Shown here piece after piece: positions 46,626 through 55,580 of a stretch of 64,000 bases of DNA; the stretch's first letter is position 1; every line of letters starts with the position of its first letter. Source of the stretch: Ignavibacteria bacterium. GTDB lineage: Bacteria; Bacteroidota; Ignavibacteria; Tepidaquicellales; Tepidaquicellaceae. Location of the stretch: NCBI GenBank assembly GCA_016716125.1, contig JADJWZ010000008.1:186001-250000 (forward strand). Direction: 5' to 3'. The notes beneath the pieces were generated by a model. That model had not been told where the DNA came from. It ran no database searches and worked only from the letters and a program-made list of their open reading frames with translations. The position numbers were made by a program, and so were the translations under genes.

Positions 46626-46842
46626 ATCACGGATACACGCGGATTAAGAGATGTCTGAATCACGGATTATACAGATTTAAGGATTACACAGATTATAATT
46701 TAGTACGATCAAATAATCCGTGTAATCTGTGTAATCAGAGTAATCTGTGATTCAGAAAATAAAGTGACGGATTTAAAGATTACACGGATTTATTAATTGT
46801 CTGAATCACGGATATACACAGATTAAAGGATTACACGGATTT
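46619..46842 (+). repeat. CTGAATCACGGATTACAC repeat tract with a 104-bp near-palindrome (copy 1)
   Basis: Units of the type GTCTGAATCACGGATTA-ACAC recur at 46620, 46653 and 46799. The core at 46653-46756 is a near-perfect inverted repeat with arms of about 43 bp around a short loop containing TTTAGTACGATCAAA. A second copy of core and loop lies at 48953-49063. From memory, this AATCCGTGTAATC-type repeat recurs in many environmental bacterial genomes. The remaining gap to the next gene (46843-47160) holds a degenerate copy of the TCGTAACTTGAAAC family near 46865-46925 and no gene. Confidence 0.85.
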
Positions 46843-47160
46843 TATACTTCATTTGAACCTATTATCTGATCTCGATTTATAACGCCAGGTTTAATACCCG
46901 TAACCTGAAACTCATAATTTGTAATTATCTCTATCCCGTTACTGATCTCCCGATTTGTAATGTGCTGTAAATTATGCTTTTGTTGAAGATTGCAAAAAGT
47001 TTGCAGGAGAGTATCAGTTAATTTCAGATTTTGAAATTGCAAACTTTTGGTACACCTGCGGCGGCTGAAATTAATTTAAATAACTGATAAGAATCATATA
47101 ATGTTTTATACTTATTATTTACATTAAATTGAAAAATTCTATGAACATAAACCAAAAATA

Positions 47161-48817
47161 ATGATTATCGAAAATTCAAAAAGTAAATCAAATCAGAATA
47201 TGATTTTAACAATTTCAATTTTTATATTCTTAATAGTTTTATTTTCTCAGAAAATATATTCACAGAGCTGGTCCGGATTATCAACCGGAATGAATGATTG
47301 GGTTCATGCTCTGACTGTGTATAACGGTGAGCTTATTGTCGGCGGACAATTTACAAGTGCAGGAGGAATTCCTGCAAATTACATAGCAAAATGGAACGGC
47401 AGTTCCTGGTCGCCTTTAGGTGCAGGGGACAAATGCAGAAGTTGATGCACTTACTGTTTTTAACGGAGAGCTTGTAGCAGGAGGACGGTTTACATATGCC
47501 GGCGGAATAGAATTAAATTTCATAGCAAAGTGGGACGGTACAAGCTGGAATGATGAGCTTGGAGGAGTCGGAGACATTGTAACTTCTCTTACTGTTTACA
47601 ATAACAGGCTTATTGTAGGTGGTTATTTTATTGATGCTGACGGATCACCTGCCGGACGAATTGCATCACGCGGATCAGGCGGTTGGCAGAATATGGGCGG
47701 AGGTATGAATTCACAAGTAATGGCATTAGGTCATTACGGAAGTGATCTAATAGCAGGCGGATTTTTTACCACAGCCGGCGGAGCAAGCGCAAGCCATATT
47801 GCTAAATGGAATGGAATTTCCTGGTCTCCGATTGGAACCGGTATTGGTCACATAGTTTATTCATTAACTGAATATAAAGGAGAATTAATAGCCGGCGGAT
47901 TATTTTCAAGCGCAGGAGGAGTAAGCGCAAACAACATTGCAAAATGGAATGGTAGTGTGTGGGCGCCGCTCGGAAGCGGAATAGGAGGAACTATTTATCA
48001 TTATGTTTTCGGATTAACTGTGATCAATAATGATCTTTATGCAGGAGGTTTGTTTCAGACTTCCGGAGGAATTACAACAAACGGTATTGCAAAATGGGAC
48101 GGTTCTTCCTGGTCATCGCTCGGAAGCGGTCTTTTTTACGGTGGCTCTAATGCCTGCGGCGCATATGCTGTAAATAATTTCGGAGGTAATCTAATAGTAG
48201 GAGGTCTCTTCAATTCAGTTGATGCAATTAATGTATATCATATTGCTCAATGGAATATCCCCCAGACCGGTACTCTGAATGTAAATACTTTGCAGGAAGG
48301 TTTCTATAATCCTACGACAAATAAATTAAACCAAAGCGATATAATTGAAGCAGAACTCCGGAATGGAAATTCTCCGTATAATATTGTTGAAAATATGTTT
48401 TCAGTTTTAGATTCAAATACTTTAACAGCAAATTTTACAATCACAAATGCTCCGACCGGTTCGTATTTTATTGCATTAAAACACAGGAATACCATTGAAA
48501 CCTGGAGCAGCTCTGCAATAAACTATACTGCAGGGAGCACTATTAACTATAATTTCAGTTCATCTCAAACGCAGGCATTTGGAAATAATTTGAAACAAGT
48601 AGATCTGTCACCGGTTAGATACGGATTATACAGCGGTGATGTAAATCAGGATGGTATCATTGATTTGGCAGACGGAAGTGAAATAGACAATGATGAATTT
48701 AACGGATTAACAGGATATGTCGTGACAGATATAAACGGCGACAGATTTGTCGACATTGAAGATGCATCGATCACTGACAATAATGCATTTAACATAGTGT
48801 CTGTAATTACTCCGTAA
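47161..48817 (+). CDS. Secreted seven-blade beta-propeller protein with C-terminal dockerin-like module, one frameshift
   Basis: An N-terminal segment with a membrane-like core (MILTISIFIFLIVLFSQ) ends at IYSQS, a likely signal peptide. Seven repeats of about 45 residues follow, each with SW-PLG-G, AL-V-NGELI-GG-F and IAKWNG, predicting a seven-blade propeller. The first repeat ends at 47445, where an extra G (near 47427) breaks the frame. Removing it gives GTNAEVDALTVFNG and joins the 465-residue frame. From about 48268 the shared module begins (LQEGFYN, FIALKHRNTIETWSSS, AFGNNLKQV) and ends in two Ca-loops, DVNQDGIID and DINGDRFVD. Repaired length about 552 residues. The role is unknown, probably adhesive and extracellular. 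Confidence 0.8.
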
Positions 48818-48912
48818 AAGAAAAATTTAATTTTTAATTATCAATGATCGGTTTTGTTACATAAAATAGTGAAAGATTTTATGGGCTCAATAAAATTTAC
48901 AAATTTAAAAGA

Positions 48913-48940
48913 CGTCGTTATCTGCAACGACGGCTTTAAT
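48913..48940 (+). terminator. Terminator-like hairpin after the propeller gene
   Basis: CGTCGTT (48913-48919) pairs with AACGACG (48926-48932) around a six-base loop, extended by flanking AAA/TTT, and is followed by GCTTTAATTT. It lies about 95 bp past the propeller gene stop. The T-run is modest. Confidence 0.5.
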
Positions 48941-48952
48941 TTGCAATAAGTA

Positions 48953-49063
48953 ATTGTCCGAATCACGGATTAAACGGATTTAAGGATAACACAGATTATA
49001 ATTTAGTACGATCAAAAAATCCGTGTAATCTGTGTAATCAGATTAATCTGTGATTCAGACAAT
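48953..49063 (+). repeat. CTGAATCACGGATTACAC near-palindrome (copy 2)
   Basis: Same structure as 46653-46756: left arm from ATTGTCCGAATCACGGATTA, loop with TTTAGTACGATCAAA, right arm AATCCGTGTAATCTGTGTAATCAG to GATTCAGACAAT. The asymmetric loop is in the same orientation in both copies, so the two are direct repeats 2.3 kb apart with the propeller gene between them. Confidence 0.85.
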
Positions 49064-49068
49064 AAAAA

Positions 49069-49098
49069 AAAGCCGTCTCGATTTACTGAGACGGCTTT
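49069..49098. terminator. Bidirectional terminator between convergent genes
   Basis: Perfect 11-bp stem AAAGCCGTCTC (49069-49079) with GAGACGGCTTT (49088-49098) and an 8-base loop. It is followed by AATTTTATTTTT on the plus strand and by a T8 run on the minus strand. It can stop the propeller transcript from the left and the sialidase-like transcript from the right. Confidence 0.75.
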
Positions 49099-49112
49099 AA
49101 TTTTATTTTTCC

Positions 49113-49405
49113 TCGTTACGAATCTCCCGAGTCGTAACGTCCGATATAATACTCGTAACTTGAAACGTGTAACCTGAAACTCGTATCTTGAAACTGACTG
49201 ATGAATGGATTCCCGCCAGGAGCAAGCGGGAATGACAGAATTTTTTTAGGTAATTTCTTTATTTTGAACGAGGATAAAAGTGGAATTTTAAAAAAATCAA
49301 CTCGAAACTTGAAACTCGTAAATCATAAATACTTTTAAACCTCGTTACGAATAACCCGATTCGTAAAGTCCGGTATAATACTCGTAACTTGAAACTCGTA
49401 AATCA
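49113..49405 (+). repeat. Dispersed CTCGTTACGAA...CTCGTAACTTGAAACTCG repeats and a CCCGC hairpin
   Basis: Two related units, about 49113-49195 and 49341-49405, share CTCGTTACGAA, GTCGTAA/TTCGTAA, TATAATACTCGTAACTTGAAAC and a GAAACTCG tail. A short inverted repeat (CGTTACGA/TCGTAACG) opens the first. Degenerate relatives lie at 46865-46925, 29140-29180 and 11660-11690. Between the units, 49209-49233 is an ATTCCCGC/GCGGGAAT hairpin followed by TTTTTTT. No ORF is credible in this 300-bp gap. Confidence 0.65.
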
Positions 49406-49408
49406 TAA

Positions 49409-51427
49409 TTATTTTATCAGCATCATACGCTTTGTCTCCCTAATATTCCCCGCCTGTATTGTATAAAAATAAATTCCGCTCGGATGATTACTCGCATTCC
49501 ATTCCGCTGAATAAATTCCCGCAGGCTGTGTTTCATTCACAAGATTCGTAATTTCTTTTCCGACTGCATCAAATATTTTTATGTTTACCAGTTCCTGATT
49601 AGGTAATTCATATTTTATCGAAGTCGAAGGATTAAAAGGGTTAGGATAATTCTGATGCAGATAAAAATTCACAGGAGTTTCATTGCTTATAATGCCGACA
49701 GTATTTATTACAGTAATGTTAATATTTCTTACATGCACTGGAGTGCCATTGATACCGTTGCCTTTTACAGTTACTGTGTAATTTCCTGAAGTAACACCGC
49801 CGGAAGTAATAATTCTTAATCTTAATGAATCGGGATAAGCAGTAAGTGAATCACGCAAAACATTTGATGATCTGTCCAATAATGAAAAAGTGATCTGACC
49901 GGTTGCAGGAGAAGGAGTTACTGTTGCGGAAAATTTAGTTGTTTTATCCCAGAGCTTTACTCCTGGCACTGAGACAAAATGGAAAGAGCTGTCAGAGACT
50001 CCGGTAAGCGTATCTATATTCGGAAATACTCTCATTGCGAAGTCCGGAAAATACGAGCCCATATTCAGTGCGTTTCCGTTTCTGTGATCACCCCAGACGC
50101 TGAATCCGGCGTCTTTGTTTCCGGTGATACTTGTATAATCTCCTCTGTAACAATTTGAATTCGGATTACAACCGGGATTCGGATAATTAAATGTAACATT
50201 AGTTAACCGCTGATTTGGCTTAAATGTCTGACCGCCGTCTTCTGTATAAGTGGCGTATACATCCACTCCGAATCCTGCGGGATTATTTCTGTCATCATAC
50301 CAGTGAATGTACAGTCTTCCATTTTCCCTTTCACATGAAATTTCCGGAAACCACTGGTCACTTAATGTCGGATTTACATTATCATTCACTCTGTTTGTGT
50401 CCGACCATGTCGCGCCCTGATCAGTAGAATATCGCAGCCAGACATCAGGCCTGTTTCCGTTCCCGGGCGGATTGTTTGTCGCATACACAAGATACAATCT
50501 TCCCCTGTTCGGACCGTTACTGTTATCCATTGCGATCTTCGGATGCGGAGCAGTTCTTGCATTATTTATGACATGCCTACCGACTGAATTTATTGTACCG
50601 ACTGAAGTAACAAAATTCTGTGATGACATCAGAGTAAAAGTTGAACCGCCGTCAGTTGATCTGTAAAAGTTATATGTTCTTGAATTGTTACTACCGGTAT
50701 TGGTTACGTAGATTACACATCCGCCGTCAATTGCGCCGTTTGGTCCGACTGCTATATAACATCCGGGCAGCGTATTGCTTGGCGTAAAAGTCGTAGTCCA
50801 TGTAAGACCAGCGTCAGTACTTCTTCCGAAATTTCCCGGAGTTATTCCTGCATATACATAATTTGCATACGGACCTTTTCCTGTGTATTCCGCAGAGACA
50901 TGATTTCTGTCATTACCGGATACAGTAAGAATTGGCAAACCCCAGTTAAGTCCGTTGTTAGTGGATCTGTAAACGTACTGTCCGTTCACACCTGAAGCAT
51001 AGATCAGAATTCCGTTACCCGTGTATGTTGACCACGGATCGCAGCAGGTGGATGAGTGATAAGACGGATTGTTCAGTATCCAGTTAAGACCGCCGTTTGT
51101 AGTGAGCCTTGCATTCTGCGGACTGGCATTTGCGCCGAAGAAGATCCATTCCGGGTTAAGCGGATTGGAAGTTGCATTTTGCTCCCAGTTGTCAATGCCT
51201 ATATCAAAATTATCGTATCCGTCAATTGTGACTACTGCCGGAGAATTTGGATTACTGTTATTTCTGTAACTGTGATAAGACTCAAGTGTCGGTTGCTCTA
51301 TATCAGGATTATCATCATCAAATACATGTCCGAAATACTGACCCTGAAAAATGAAAACCGAAATTAAAAAAATGATGAAGAAAAAACTCTTTGAAGAAAA
51401 TACAGATGAGTAAAGTTTATTTGACAT
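49409..51427 (-). CDS. Secreted sialidase/BNR-like propeller protein with T9SS C-terminal sorting domain
   Basis: 672 residues. Signal peptide 1-30 (SFFFIIFLISVFIFQGQ). A propeller of BNR/Asp-box type follows, with YRSTNNGLNWG, GRSTDAGLTW, YRSTDGGSTF, RYSTDQGATWS and YTEDGGQTF as successive Asp-boxes, ending about residue 460. A beta-sandwich follows (FSATVTPSPATG, SGNYTVTVKG). The last 80 residues form the type A T9SS sorting domain: NYPNPFNPSTSIKYELP, LVNIKIFDAVGKEI, NHPSGIYFYTIQAG and MMLIK at the end. The protein is thus secreted by T9SS and probably surface attached. Whether it hydrolyses sialic acid-like sugars is unknown. The arginine triad cannot be assigned by eye. Confidence 0.82.
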   Translation of the reverse strand: MSNKLYSSVFSSKSFFFIIFLISVFIFQGQYFGHVFDDDNPDIEQPTLESYHSYRNNSNPNSPAVVTIDGYDNFDIGIDNWEQNATSNPLNPEWIFFGANASPQNARLTTNGGLNWILNNPSYHSSTCCDPWSTYTGNGILIYASGVNGQYVYRSTNNGLNWGLPILTVSGNDRNHVSAEYTGKGPYANYVYAGITPGNFGRSTDAGLTWTTTFTPSNTLPGCYIAVGPNGAIDGGCVIYVTNTGSNNSRTYNFYRSTDGGSTFTLMSSQNFVTSVGTINSVGRHVINNARTAPHPKIAMDNSNGPNRGRLYLVYATNNPPGNGNRPDVWLRYSTDQGATWSDTNRVNDNVNPTLSDQWFPEISCERENGRLYIHWYDDRNNPAGFGVDVYATYTEDGGQTFKPNQRLTNVTFNYPNPGCNPNSNCYRGDYTSITGNKDAGFSVWGDHRNGNALNMGSYFPDFAMRVFPNIDTLTGVSDSSFHFVSVPGVKLWDKTTKFSATVTPSPATGQITFSLLDRSSNVLRDSLTAYPDSLRLRIITSGGVTSGNYTVTVKGNGINGTPVHVRNINITVINTVGIISNETPVNFYLHQNYPNPFNPSTSIKYELPNQELVNIKIFDAVGKEITNLVNETQPAGIYSAEWNASNHPSGIYFYTIQAGNIRETKRMMLIK

Positions 51428-51562
51428 AATTATTAATATTAATTTTCAGAAATTACAAAAATGAAATGAATAATTCCCCTCAAAATTTATATTTAGTGAT
51501 TTGTTTAACTATGTTTAGTTTAATAATTATCAATGAATTATATTGATAAATCATTTAATAAA

Positions 51563-51592
51563 AAAGCCGGAAAACTTTAGTCTTCCGGCTTT
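51563..51592 (-). terminator. Terminator after the CHRD/dockerin-like gene
   Basis: Perfect ten-base stem AAAGCCGGAA (51563-51572) with TTCCGGCTTT (51583-51592), followed on the minus strand by a run of T (TTTTTTATTAAATG). It lies about 75 bp past the stop at 51664. Confidence 0.75.
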
Positions 51593-51663
51593 AACAAAGA
51601 ATTTTTTTAAGCACTCAAAGTCAAACGCTTTACGAATTCTGAGAATACTGAAATTAGATATAA

Positions 51664-52560
51664 CTATGGAGCTATAACAGATACAAAATTTGCAGCATTG
51701 TTGTCACAGATGCTCAGATCATTCAGATCAATAAAATTATCTCCGTTAATATCTGTGACTACATATCCACCTACAAAATTAAAAGCATCATTATCAATAT
51801 CTGAAAGATCATTTATATCTATTATTCCATCGCTGTTTGCATTTCCGCTGTAAAGACAATATCGGGATCCTTTAAGTACCTGATTACTGCCGAATGCCTG
51901 TCCGTCATTGGCTGAAAGGTCATAGCCGCCTGAATATCCTGCAAACATTATTGTACCTCCGCTCCATGTCTCCAATGCATTCCTGTGTTCTAATTGTAAA
52001 TAATATTTAGTACCATTTGTTGTATTCAGGTATTTGAACTGTATCATCACCATTAATTTTCATATATACTTTTTTAGATTCGACCAGATTGTATGGAGAA
52101 CTGATTTCTCTAAGATTTACAGTTATTCATCTGTTATTTCACCGCCGCTGAATGAACTTGTATGAATGTTCAGATACCAGAGATTTGTCAGAAGTTCTGT
52201 TTCGTTTGATGCTGTCAGTACAAATGTGTTAGAGTATCTACCTGAAGTAACACCTGTTTGAAATCCGGTATTTCCAATTCTTACCCCGGCATTTACTCCT
52301 ACAGCAGCTGGTCCATGAAAATGGGGTGCTGTTGTATTTCCTGTAAGTCCTGAAAATACAAATGTGAAATTTAATACATTTGTAACATCATTGTATGTAC
52401 CGGTTAGAGTTGCAGTTCCTACAGAAGCATTTGTCGGAACTTCCTGTGCCGCATTGACAGGTACATTTATGTTGTATAATGTTGCTTTTGAAATACTGTT
52501 TACAGTTACCAGTAAAAACAAAATTAAAGCTGTTCTGAATAATTTAAAAGAGAGTTGCAT
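51664..52560 (-). CDS. CHRD-domain secreted protein with damaged dockerin-like module
   Basis: ATG at 52560 opens a signal peptide (ALILFLLVTVNSISKA) and a CHRD domain: VPVNAAQEVPTNASVGTATLTGTYN, HFHGPAAVGVNAGV, NLWYLNIHTSSFSGGEI. A stop at about 52123 ends this frame. The shared module resumes as VNLREISSPYNLVESKK, shifts once more near 52050, and finishes in the 129-residue frame with YYLQLEHRNALETWSGG, AFGSNQVLKG and the Ca-loops NANSDGIID and DINGDNFID. The start of the module (QGFYN part, about 30 residues) is missing, so more than a point error has occurred. Either an internal deletion or a gap in the assembly. Function unknown. Confidence 0.65.
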
Positions 52561-52697
52561 TATAACCTCTTTGGTTTTTTTAGTTAGTAATAATTAGGGA
52601 ATAAATTTATTCAAATATACAATTGTAAATCTTCCTTTACTAATTAAAATTAACAGATATTTAGAATTCAAAATTCTTACAGTTTTTTAAATAAAAA

Positions 52698-52724
52698 TAG
52701 AACGGCATAAAAATTACCGTTCTA
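52698..52724 (-). terminator. Terminator after the LamG/P-domain gene
   Basis: Eight-base stem TAGAACGG (52698-52705) with CCGTTCTA (52717-52724), followed on the minus strand by TTTTTATTTAAAAAA. It is about 28 bp past the stop at 52752. Confidence 0.6.
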
Positions 52725-52751
52725 AAATTTATTTAATATAAAAACTAAATC

Positions 52752-55409
52752 TTATTTACCCTCAGCTCTGTCTATCTCTTCCTGTGAGATCTTACCGGCG
52801 GTCTTATAATTCTCATCCAATCTATTTTCGTCTTTTTTAGAATCATCACCTGTGTCATCATTTCTCTCAATTCTGTTATTACTAATTCCGGTATTTGGAT
52901 CTACGATTGTCGAAGGTGCAATATCATTAAACTCATTCAAGTCTCCTGATGGCGGCGGTGCAGGAGGAACTATTGCTCCAACAAAGTTAGATGCATTATT
53001 ATCGGTAAGTGCATAGTCTGCAAGATCAATAAATGCGTCTCCGTTTACGTCAGTACTGAGATATCCCGAATTAAAATTAAATGCATCATTATCAATTTGA
53101 GAAAGATCTGCTATATCAATTGTCTGATCCTGATTTACATCTCCATTATAGCTTGCGAATCTTACAGGTGTATCATCAACCTGTATCAGATTATTTCCAA
53201 ATGCACTTGATGGATTTTTTGAAAAATCATATTTCAACTCATAAGTTAGCTGATCGAAATACACAGTCGAAGAGCTCCATGTCTCTATTAGATTTCTATG
53301 CTTTATTGTAAGATAATACGGTCTGCCGGCAACTGCATTGTTAAAATTTACATCTGAAAATCCAACTGATGTTGCATAATCTTTGGATGAATCGACTATA
53401 GCATAAGGTGATAACTGATCTCTTAAATAAAACTTTATAGTATCTCTTATCATCTGGCTCATTACCGGATTATAAAATCCCTGAATGTATGCTGTCATAT
53501 TAAGCTTTTTGGGTTTCGAAGTCTGATTATTAAACTGCATTCCCCAGCCGTACAATCTGCCGCTGGCTCCTCCAAACTGATCCGTAATATTTAATATCCA
53601 TTTTCCTTTCATGCTTTGTAAACCAAATACTGAAATCATTGTATTTAACGGCTTGACCTTTGGAGCAAGATGTGCATATCTGTCTGTAAGTAATGAACTG
53701 TCTGCCTGATCATCAAATATTGTAACTAAGTTTCCCGATGACCCAAGATATGTAATATTGTCAAACACATTGACAGTATTCCCTGACGGATTAGTTAAAG
53801 TGATCTGCAGATCTATTTCACGTGTATGATTTAATGCTATAAAAAAATTAATATCAGTAACCGAACCGCTCTGCAATATCTCCAGAGTATCACTAATCAT
53901 ACTTCCGATGGATCCTGTTTCCGGGATGCTTTTGTCAGATGATTTTAAGCGAAATCCTTCCTGAAAAGCCATGATATTCATTCCTATCATCGGTGATTCC
54001 GGGGCATTATTAACTCCGCCATTATGTGTAAATTCTGCATTATTTCTAAAATACATTTGTTTTCCGATATCAGATATAACTCCTGAATTAGAAACAGAAT
54101 ATCCGTCAAAATTATAAACCACTTCATTTTGTGAATTCACATTTGCAAGATTTCTTGATCTGAACATATTATCACCAATAAATTCCTCACTTTTTGCTTC
54201 TGGTATTATTGAAACTTCATCAATATTTCCGTCAAAATCATTTAAATTTAATGTACCTCCAATATACAACGAGTCTGAACCATTATTTATATTTCCAAGA
54301 TTTTGGTTACCGTTATAAACATTTTTTCCGTTTATGTAAAATTTATAATCACCACTGCTGCCTTCATATGTAAATGCAACATAAGACCATTGGTATAAAG
54401 GAACTTCATTTACACTTCCGGGAATAAATAATGAACCGTTAATTCCAGCAAATAAATTACCGTTTAATAAAGCCAGTCGATAATCAGTCCCCAATCCGCC
54501 GGCTGGCGATCCTTTTTGTATAATGACTGAATTGACATTCGACCTAGGCAGGATCCATGCACTAAGTGTAATACCAGAAGTCGGACTGATTTCAGGAGAA
54601 TCGGGCGATGCCAGATAATCATTGTTGCCGTCTAAGTTTATACAATCATTTGTATGAATTGTACTGGAAGGTCTGTTGCTAAGATCTACTATACTTACTC
54701 CGATGTTATTGGCTGAAGAGTTCTTAAAAGCAAAATCCTGTAATGAAAATGCATTTCCGCTATTATCATCATCCTGAAACGTCAGAGAATATACAAGTCC
54801 GGCATATTTTCCACTGCTTACTGCAAGACTTGTTCTGTGATATTTATAGATAAATGCCGAGTTATCTATATTCCAGATCCTTACTTCATCCAGCATTCCT
54901 GCAAAACGACCGCCTGCACCTTTTCCGATCAAAAGAGAATCGTTGTTGGCAAGAGGAGCTGCAGCTCCTACCGTTTTAACGGAATCTACAACTCCATTTA
55001 CATGTACAATAAATCTATTTAAGGAAGCTGTATATGTACCGGCAATATGAGTCCATTTATTACTTGGGATCACAATATTTCCCACAATACGTACAAAATT
55101 TTGGGTTCCAATAGCTACTTTTCCATTGAAAAGGTAAATGAAATAACCGGACGGACTTCCCTGACCCTTTCCTATAATTATCTGAATTGACGGAGCCATT
55201 GCATTTGTTGGATACACCCAGGTTTCTAATGTAAAGTCACCTGTAATATCCAGATCTGCATCATCTCTGACTGCAAGATAGCTGCTGCTTGAACCCGCAA
55301 ATGAAGCTGCCTGATTCCAGTACAGATTTGCATTTGAAATATCCGGAGATATAAAAAAACTACTAAATAGCAGCATTGAAAAAATTAAAGAATTAATTTT
55401 AATTTTCAT
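52752..55409 (-). CDS. Secreted LamG-LamG-P-domain protein with dockerin-like module
   Basis: 885 residues, intact, the best-preserved long member of the local family. Signal peptide 1-27. Two LamG/concanavalin-like domains (about 30-220: LDITGDFTLETWVYP, KWTHIAGTY; about 245-420: GITLSAWILPR, QWSYVAFTYEG). A proprotein-convertase P-domain at about 500-630 (FFIALNHTREIDLQITLTNPSG, MKGKWILNITDQFGG, LYGWGMQFN). The module spans about 632-814: IQGFYN, YYLTIKHRNLIETWSSS, AFGNNLIQV, DVNQDQTID and DVNGDAFID. It ends in a 70-residue acidic, proline-starting tail (PPAPPPSGDLNE...). LamG and P-domains suggest binding to glycans or cell surfaces. No protease domain is present. Confidence 0.82.
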   Translation of the reverse strand: MKIKINSLIFSMLLFSSFFISPDISNANLYWNQAASFAGSSSSYLAVRDDADLDITGDFTLETWVYPTNAMAPSIQIIIGKGQGSPSGYFIYLFNGKVAIGTQNFVRIVGNIVIPSNKWTHIAGTYTASLNRFIVHVNGVVDSVKTVGAAAPLANNDSLLIGKGAGGRFAGMLDEVRIWNIDNSAFIYKYHRTSLAVSSGKYAGLVYSLTFQDDDNSGNAFSLQDFAFKNSSANNIGVSIVDLSNRPSSTIHTNDCINLDGNNDYLASPDSPEISPTSGITLSAWILPRSNVNSVIIQKGSPAGGLGTDYRLALLNGNLFAGINGSLFIPGSVNEVPLYQWSYVAFTYEGSSGDYKFYINGKNVYNGNQNLGNINNGSDSLYIGGTLNLNDFDGNIDEVSIIPEAKSEEFIGDNMFRSRNLANVNSQNEVVYNFDGYSVSNSGVISDIGKQMYFRNNAEFTHNGGVNNAPESPMIGMNIMAFQEGFRLKSSDKSIPETGSIGSMISDTLEILQSGSVTDINFFIALNHTREIDLQITLTNPSGNTVNVFDNITYLGSSGNLVTIFDDQADSSLLTDRYAHLAPKVKPLNTMISVFGLQSMKGKWILNITDQFGGASGRLYGWGMQFNNQTSKPKKLNMTAYIQGFYNPVMSQMIRDTIKFYLRDQLSPYAIVDSSKDYATSVGFSDVNFNNAVAGRPYYLTIKHRNLIETWSSSTVYFDQLTYELKYDFSKNPSSAFGNNLIQVDDTPVRFASYNGDVNQDQTIDIADLSQIDNDAFNFNSGYLSTDVNGDAFIDLADYALTDNNASNFVGAIVPPAPPPSGDLNEFNDIAPSTIVDPNTGISNNRIERNDDTGDDSKKDENRLDENYKTAGKISQEEIDRAEGK

Positions 55410-55510
55410 TTTTTTCCTTTCGTTTATTTAATTGAGTCTGATTCACTGATTATGAAAAATCATTAAATTTATTTGGATAGAATATTCTGTATTCAGATTT
55501 TTAAAAAGAA

Positions 55511-55532
55511 AACGGTAACCTAAGTTACCGTT
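55511..55532 (-). terminator. Terminator downstream of the pseudogene copy
   Basis: Perfect nine-base stem AACGGTAAC/GTTACCGTT with a four-base loop, followed on the minus strand by TTCTTTTTAAAAA. It lies about 50 bp past the pseudogene end at 55581. The 52698 hairpin has a related CGGTA/ACCG core, as expected of a duplicated gene end. Confidence 0.65.
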
Positions 55533-55580
55533 CTATTAAATAATAAAAATTCGCTTAACTTTAAATAAAAAAATTAATTT

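Noticed and set aside
46842..47042. Minus-strand 66-codon ORF in the gap before the propeller gene
   Set aside because: It is made of the degenerate intergenic repeat words, has no family resemblance and no ribosome-binding site.
47161..48817. Kelch-repeat protein
   Set aside because: The repeats are propeller-like but lack the kelch double-glycine and Tyr-Trp spacing; the GG here belongs to a different conserved turn (LI-GG-F).
46619..49063. Repeats that at first look CRISPR-like
   Set aside because: The units are irregularly spaced, lie in both orientations and have no unique spacers of equal length; no cas genes are nearby.
49209..49248. ATTCCCGC hairpin plus T7 as a plus-strand terminator
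   Set aside because: No plus-strand gene ends just before it, the propeller gene already has two closer hairpins, and this motif resembles a common dispersed repeat. Mentioned only within the repeat region.
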